NCBI GenBank assembly: GCA_002422425.1
Contig: DIVG01000032.1
Location: 1-9,155 of the forward strand
Source: Akkermansiaceae bacterium UBA6138
Lineage (GTDB): Bacteria > Verrucomicrobiota > Verrucomicrobiia > Verrucomicrobiales > DEV007
Direction of reading: 5' to 3'
DNA length: 9,155 nt
Below the pieces are notes generated by a model, which ran no database searches, was not told where the DNA came from, and saw only the letters and a list, made by a program, of their open reading frames with translations. The first letter of the stretch is position 1. Every line of letters begins with the position of its first letter. Both the position numbers and the translations under genes were made by a program. Positions 5,391-9,155 of the stretch are shown here, piece by piece.

Positions 5391-8096
5391 ATGTCTTTTG
5401 GATCGCCCCAGTTCTTTTTCTTCCTCCCGCTCCTCCTCCTCGTCGCTTGGATCTTCCGGCACCTGGAGTTGTGGCGTCCGCTCCGGACGATCCTGCTGCT
5501 GCTCATCACGGTAATCCTTTGCGATCCCCGAGTTGTCCTCAAAACCGGCGGGATCGATCTGTGGGTGCTGCTCGATCGCTCGCGCTCGGCGCAGAGTCTC
5601 GTCGACGCAGGGGAGCAGGAGTGGCGGACGCTCCTGGAGCGCTCGCGTCCGGGTGAGAGTCATCGTCTCCACCTCCTCGACTACGCGGATGAGGTGGTCC
5701 CGGTCGGCAACGCAGAGACGACGGTCTACCCTGGGAATCGGGACATGACGAGGACGGGCCTCGCCCTGCATGAGACGCTCTCGCGGATGGACCCGCAGCG
5801 GCACAATCGGGTCCTCGTTTTTACCGATGGCTACAGCACCGAGCCGCTCACGGGGGTGGCGGGGAGATTGATCGAACAGGGCGCTCCGCTCGATTATCGG
5901 CTGCTACGGGCACCGGACGAGACGGACTTCCAGGTGTCGGAGGTCACGATGCCGCTGCGGACCCAGCCGGGTGAACCCTTCGTCGTGGATGTGATGGTCT
6001 CGGGCACCACGGACGGCCTCGTCCCGATCGAGGTGCGCCGCGGGTCGGGACGGCTTTTTCAGCGGGAGGTCACGGTGAAGAACGGGATCGGGCGCCTGCG
6101 CTTTTCGGACCGGGTCACCGAGGCGGGGGCGCATCGCTACGAGGTGGTGATCCATCCGGCGGTCGATGCCCACGCGGGAAACAACCGCAACGAACGCTGG
6201 ATCGAGATCACGGCGGGCCCTCGGGTTCTTCTCGTGACGCGCTACGAGGACGATCCGGTCGCGGCGATCCTGCGGACGCAGGGATTCGATGTCTCGGTGA
6301 CCGGGAATCCGCTCTCCCTCACGCCGGGCGCGCTGACGGGGGCAAAGGCCGTCATCCTCAACAATGTCCCGGCCTTTGATCTGCCGGGCGATTTTCTCAA
6401 CGCCCTCCCGTTTTATGTGAACGAGCAGGGCGGCGGCTTGCTCATGGCCGGTGGGCATCGCAGCTTTGGGTCAGGCGGGTATTATGAATCGGCGGTCGAT
6501 CCCCTGCTACCCGTCTCGATGGAATTAAAAAGCGAGCATCGCAAGCTCGGCGTGGCCATGGCCATCGTGATGGATCGCTCGGGGTCGATGGCGATGACGA
6601 CGAGCAGCGGCCACACGAAGATGCAACTGGCCAACGAGGGAGCCGCACGCGCGGTGGAGCTGCTCGGGAGCATGGACGCGGTCACCGTCTTTGCGGTCGA
6701 CAGCTCGGCCCACCAAATCGCGCCTCTTTTAAATGTCGGAACAAGTCGCGGCGAGCTGAATGCCCGCATCCGGCGAATCGAGTCCATGGGCGGCGGGATC
6801 TTTGTCTACACGGGAATGAAAGCGGCGTGGGATGAGCTGAAAAAGGCGCCCCTCGGCCAGCGCCACATGCTCCTTTTCACCGACGCAGCCGACTCGGAAG
6901 AACCCGGCGACTATCAGAAGCTGATCGAGGAGATGAAGGCCAATGGCACGACTGTGAGTGTCATCGGCCTGGGGTCCCGCGCCGATCCCGACGCGAACTT
7001 CATCGAAGACATCGCGAAGCGTGGCGACGGGCGCATGTTTTTCACCGAGATCCCGGGGGAAATCCCAAACATTTTCGCACAGGAGACCGTCACCGTGGCG
7101 CGATCCTCTTTTGTCGAAGAGGTCACCGGCACCCGTGCGACGGGACGCTGGTATGAGCTGGCCCGCCGCGATGTGGACTGGGCGGCGGAGATCGACGGAT
7201 ACAATCTCAGCTACCTCCGCGACGGCGACGAGGCCGCGCTTATCTCAACCGACACCTACACGGCCCCGCTCGTGGCCTTCGGCCGTCGCGGGATCGGGCG
7301 CACCGCGGCGGTGGCCTTCCCTCTCGGAGGCGAGTTCTCGGAACGGGTGCGCCACTGGGACAAGGTCGGGGATTTTGTCCAGACCCTGACCCGCTGGCTC
7401 ATGGGCGACGAGCTGCCCCCGGGCATCGGGATACGGCACAAGCTCACGGGATCGGAGCTCTCGATCGATCTGCTCTACGACATGGACGAGTGGGAAAGCC
7501 GTCTCGCCGGTTCGCCGCCCCGCGTCATGATGCAGCGCGGCTTCCGCGAGGGAAAAAGCGAGGAACTGGTCTGGGAGCGCCTCTCCCCCGGACACTATCA
7601 GGTCACGACGAGGCTGAACGAGGGCGCCCCTGCGCGCGGTGCGGTGCAAGTCGCGGGCGCGGCGATTCCCTTCGGCCCGGTCACGGTAGGATCGGGCAGC
7701 GAATGGAAATTCGATCGCGACCGCGTCACCGAGCTGCGCGAGACGGCACGGGCCAGCGGCGGATCGGAATTGCTCGACCTCAGCAAAGCCTGGCGCAAGC
7801 CGCCCGCCCCGGGGTTCGAATCGATCCGGCATCCGCTCCTCGTCGCGGCGCTACTCCTCTTCCTGCTCGAGGCCCTCGTCACGCGGACAGGCTGGCGTCT
7901 CCCCCGGGTTCGGTTCGCAGGTCTCGTAAAGACGCGGGCGAAAAAGGTGAAAACGCCCCTCTCGGCGACCGAAGCCGTGACGACGACGTCGGTCGCGCCG
8001 ACGGAGCCCGCGACGGTCGCTCCGATTGATCCGGCCCCTTCGGCCCCCGGCGGATCGAGAAAAAGTCGCTTTAATCGCGCAAAAAAAGGCCTTTAG
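5391..8096 (+). CDS. Membrane-anchored protein with two VWA domains and a GATase-like domain (BatA-like N-terminus)
   Basis: 901 residues from the ATG at 5391. An in-frame ATG at 5322 adds 23 residues, but the later start gives the family-like opening MSFGSPQFFFFLPLLLL and neither start has a clear Shine-Dalgarno. Numbering below is from 5322. Two membrane helices (~31-45 and ~56-67) flank a basic loop, which places the following region outside the cytoplasm. VWA domain 1 (~78-195) has D85-R-S-R-S, Thr145 and Asp169. A beta-rich stretch leads to a GATase1-like fold (~299-400, RVLLVTRYEDDP to GGGLLMAGGHRSFG) without the catalytic cysteine. VWA domain 2 (~408-590) has D418-R-S-G-S, Thr497 and Asp521. 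Both MIDAS sites look complete. The GATase-like part appears to resume at ~645-695 (GRRGIGRTAAVAF). A third helix (~838-852) is followed by a Pro-rich basic tail. Probable role: metal-dependent envelope assembly or binding platform; partner unknown. The ThuA gene follows after 53 bases. Confidence 0.85.
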   Translation: MSFGSPQFFFFLPLLLLVAWIFRHLELWRPLRTILLLLITVILCDPRVVLKTGGIDLWVLLDRSRSAQSLVDAGEQEWRTLLERSRPGESHRLHLLDYADEVVPVGNAETTVYPGNRDMTRTGLALHETLSRMDPQRHNRVLVFTDGYSTEPLTGVAGRLIEQGAPLDYRLLRAPDETDFQVSEVTMPLRTQPGEPFVVDVMVSGTTDGLVPIEVRRGSGRLFQREVTVKNGIGRLRFSDRVTEAGAHRYEVVIHPAVDAHAGNNRNERWIEITAGPRVLLVTRYEDDPVAAILRTQGFDVSVTGNPLSLTPGALTGAKAVILNNVPAFDLPGDFLNALPFYVNEQGGGLLMAGGHRSFGSGGYYESAVDPLLPVSMELKSEHRKLGVAMAIVMDRSGSMAMTTSSGHTKMQLANEGAARAVELLGSMDAVTVFAVDSSAHQIAPLLNVGTSRGELNARIRRIESMGGGIFVYTGMKAAWDELKKAPLGQRHMLLFTDAADSEEPGDYQKLIEEMKANGTTVSVIGLGSRADPDANFIEDIAKRGDGRMFFTEIPGEIPNIFAQETVTVARSSFVEEVTGTRATGRWYELARRDVDWAAEIDGYNLSYLRDGDEAALISTDTYTAPLVAFGRRGIGRTAAVAFPLGGEFSERVRHWDKVGDFVQTLTRWLMGDELPPGIGIRHKLTGSELSIDLLYDMDEWESRLAGSPPRVMMQRGFREGKSEELVWERLSPGHYQVTTRLNEGAPARGAVQVAGAAIPFGPVTVGSGSEWKFDRDRVTELRETARASGGSELLDLSKAWRKPPAPGFESIRHPLLVAALLLFLLEALVTRTGWRLPRVRFAGLVKTRAKKVKTPLSATEAVTTTSVAPTEPATVAPIDPAPSAPGGSRKSRFNRAKKGL

Positions 8097-8149
8097 CCTG
8101 TTGCTTCACCGCTGGAATCGCTACATTCGCGACGGAAAGATTTCCCCCT

Positions 8150-9155
8150 ATGAAAAAAAGCTCCCTGCTCGCCGCCACCCTGACCCTCGCCTCGGTCTGC
8201 TTCCTCGTCGCCCAGAACCAATCGGCTCCCGAAAAGCCGAAAACCTGGGAGGAAAAGGCAAAGGAACGATTCGGTGACAATCCCACGGCGGAACACAAGG
8301 CGGCAATCGACGCCGGCCTCCCCGCCGCCACCGCCACGCCGAAGGCGGCCCGCAAGGTCCTCGTCTTTTATCGCTGCGAGGGATTCATCCACACCTCCAT
8401 CCCCTTCGGCAACTACGCGATGGAACGCCTCGCCGAAACGACGAAGGCCTTCACCGCCGATTTCTCGGATCAGTATGCGGTCTTCACGAAAGAGAATCTC
8501 GCTCAGTATGACGCAATCATCTTCAATAACACCACCGCGCTGAATCCCGACGAGTCGCAGCGCGCCGCGATCCTCGACTTCATCAACGAAGGCAAGGGCA
8601 TCGTCGGGTTTCACGCCGCCGCCGACAACTTCAACAAGTGGGAAGAGGGCATCGCCCTGATCGGCGGGATCTTCAACGGTCACCCCTGGAATGCGGGCGG
8701 GACCTGGGCCTTCAAAGTGGAGGACACCGAACACCCGCTCAATGCCGCGTTCAAAGGCGAGGGCTTCTGGCACAAGGACGAGATCTACTGGTACAAGCCC
8801 GAGAACTTCCAGGGCCGCGACAAGCTCCGCGTCCTCCTCAGCCTCGACATGTCGAAGGCTGAAAATCGCAAACCGATCGAGAATGAAAAAGAAATCCCCA
8901 AGCTAGGCGGCAAGACGCCGGCGGAAACCGACGTGGCGGTCTCGTGGTGCCGCGAAGTGGGCAAAGGCCGCCTCTTCTTCACCAACCTCGGGCACAACGA
9001 CATGACCTTCGCCGATAAGGCGGTGCTGCAGCACATGCTCGACGGCATCCAGTATGCGATGGGTGACATCGATGCCGATGCGGCGCCCTCTTCCACCGTG
9101 AAGGTGAAGATCGCTCCGGCCCCCGAGGCTCCGGCCGCACCGGCCGCACCGGCCG
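8150..9155 (+). CDS. Exported ThuA-domain protein, 3' end beyond window
   Basis: 335 codons from ATG at 8150, with no stop before the window ends. Residues 1-22 (MKKSS, then a hydrophobic run ending CFLVAQ) are a signal peptide; the Cys is not in a proper lipobox. A charged linker (~28-66) precedes a ThuA domain (~68-306), which has a class I glutamine-amidotransferase-like fold. Signatures are GIVGFHAAAD (150-159), F-N-G-HPW (175-180), K-D-E-I-Y (209-213), VSWCREVGKGRLFFTNLGH (264-282) and DGIQYAMGD (298-306). ThuA was named from a trehalose-utilisation locus; the biochemical function of the secreted versions is not settled. After residue ~311 the chain becomes Pro/Ala-rich, ending in APAAPAAPA, which looks like a flexible linker to a further domain outside the window. 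It is 53 bases downstream of the VWA gene in the same direction, so co-transcription is plausible; TTGCTT (8101) with TACATT (8122) is a weak alternative promoter. Confidence 0.88.
   Translation, partial: MKKSSLLAATLTLASVCFLVAQNQSAPEKPKTWEEKAKERFGDNPTAEHKAAIDAGLPAATATPKAARKVLVFYRCEGFIHTSIPFGNYAMERLAETTKAFTADFSDQYAVFTKENLAQYDAIIFNNTTALNPDESQRAAILDFINEGKGIVGFHAAADNFNKWEEGIALIGGIFNGHPWNAGGTWAFKVEDTEHPLNAAFKGEGFWHKDEIYWYKPENFQGRDKLRVLLSLDMSKAENRKPIENEKEIPKLGGKTPAETDVAVSWCREVGKGRLFFTNLGHNDMTFADKAVLQHMLDGIQYAMGDIDADAAPSSTVKVKIAPAPEAPAAPAAPA
9131..9155 (+). repeat. 9-bp tandem repeat in coding sequence, cut by window edge
   Basis: CCGGCCGCA is repeated at 9131 and 9140, and a third copy is broken by the window end at 9155. 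It encodes a Pro-Ala-Ala type repeat in the linker of the ThuA-domain protein. Such repeats can change copy number by slippage, altering linker length without breaking the frame. Confidence 0.8.

Noticed and set aside
4884..5804. 306-codon - strand open frame overlapping the SDR and VWA genes
   Set aside because: Both overlapped genes have unmistakable motifs; the frame's product is Arg/Pro/Ser-rich and spans their divergent start sites.

Overview
The window is GC-rich DNA from a bacterium that is most likely a member of the Planctomycetota-Verrucomicrobiota-Chlamydiota group, with Verrucomicrobiota my first guess. This is inferred from protein style: a secreted isochorismatase-like/SGNH protein, a BatA-like double-VWA membrane protein, a secreted ThuA-domain protein and a RAYT transposase with a long C-terminal extension. 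No rRNA, tRNA or CRISPR was found, so the taxonomic call stays an inference.

Region 1 (1-1501) is a mobile-element graveyard. A REP-associated tyrosine transposase (RAYT), cut by the left window edge, runs to 1020 on the + strand. Converging on it from the right is an orphan IS66 accessory gene (tnpA type, 1010-1306, - strand). Behind that gene is a recognisable IS66 terminal sequence ending at 1362. From base 1363 the + strand continues in frame with the last ~46 residues of a different, ISKra4-like transposase. An IS66 element therefore appears to have inserted into an ISKra4-type transposase gene, and most of both elements was later lost. Region 2 (1502-1963) has no recognisable gene but holds several short palindromes.

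Region 3 (1964-5217) holds ordinary chromosomal genes. An exported two-domain hydrolase (isochorismatase-like plus SGNH) is on the + strand. Facing it on the - strand is a probable two-gene operon, with an SDR oxidoreductase first and an exported glutathione peroxidase-like protein 27 bases behind. It ends in a strong intrinsic terminator at 3793-3831.

Region 4 (5218-9155) starts at a short divergent intergenic region. Rightward from it lie a ~900-residue membrane protein with two VWA domains, both with complete MIDAS motifs, and, 53 bases later, an exported ThuA-domain protein that runs off the right edge and ends in a Pro/Ala-rich linker.

Several products (hydrolase fusion, GPx, VWA protein, ThuA protein) are predicted to be exported or to face the periplasm, which suggests envelope or extracellular carbohydrate and redox work. 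No single pathway linking them can be proven from the window. I found no clear-cut new defence or mobile system. The most unusual items are the hydrolase fusion, which seems to lack the usual catalytic lysine, and the nested insertion-sequence scar.
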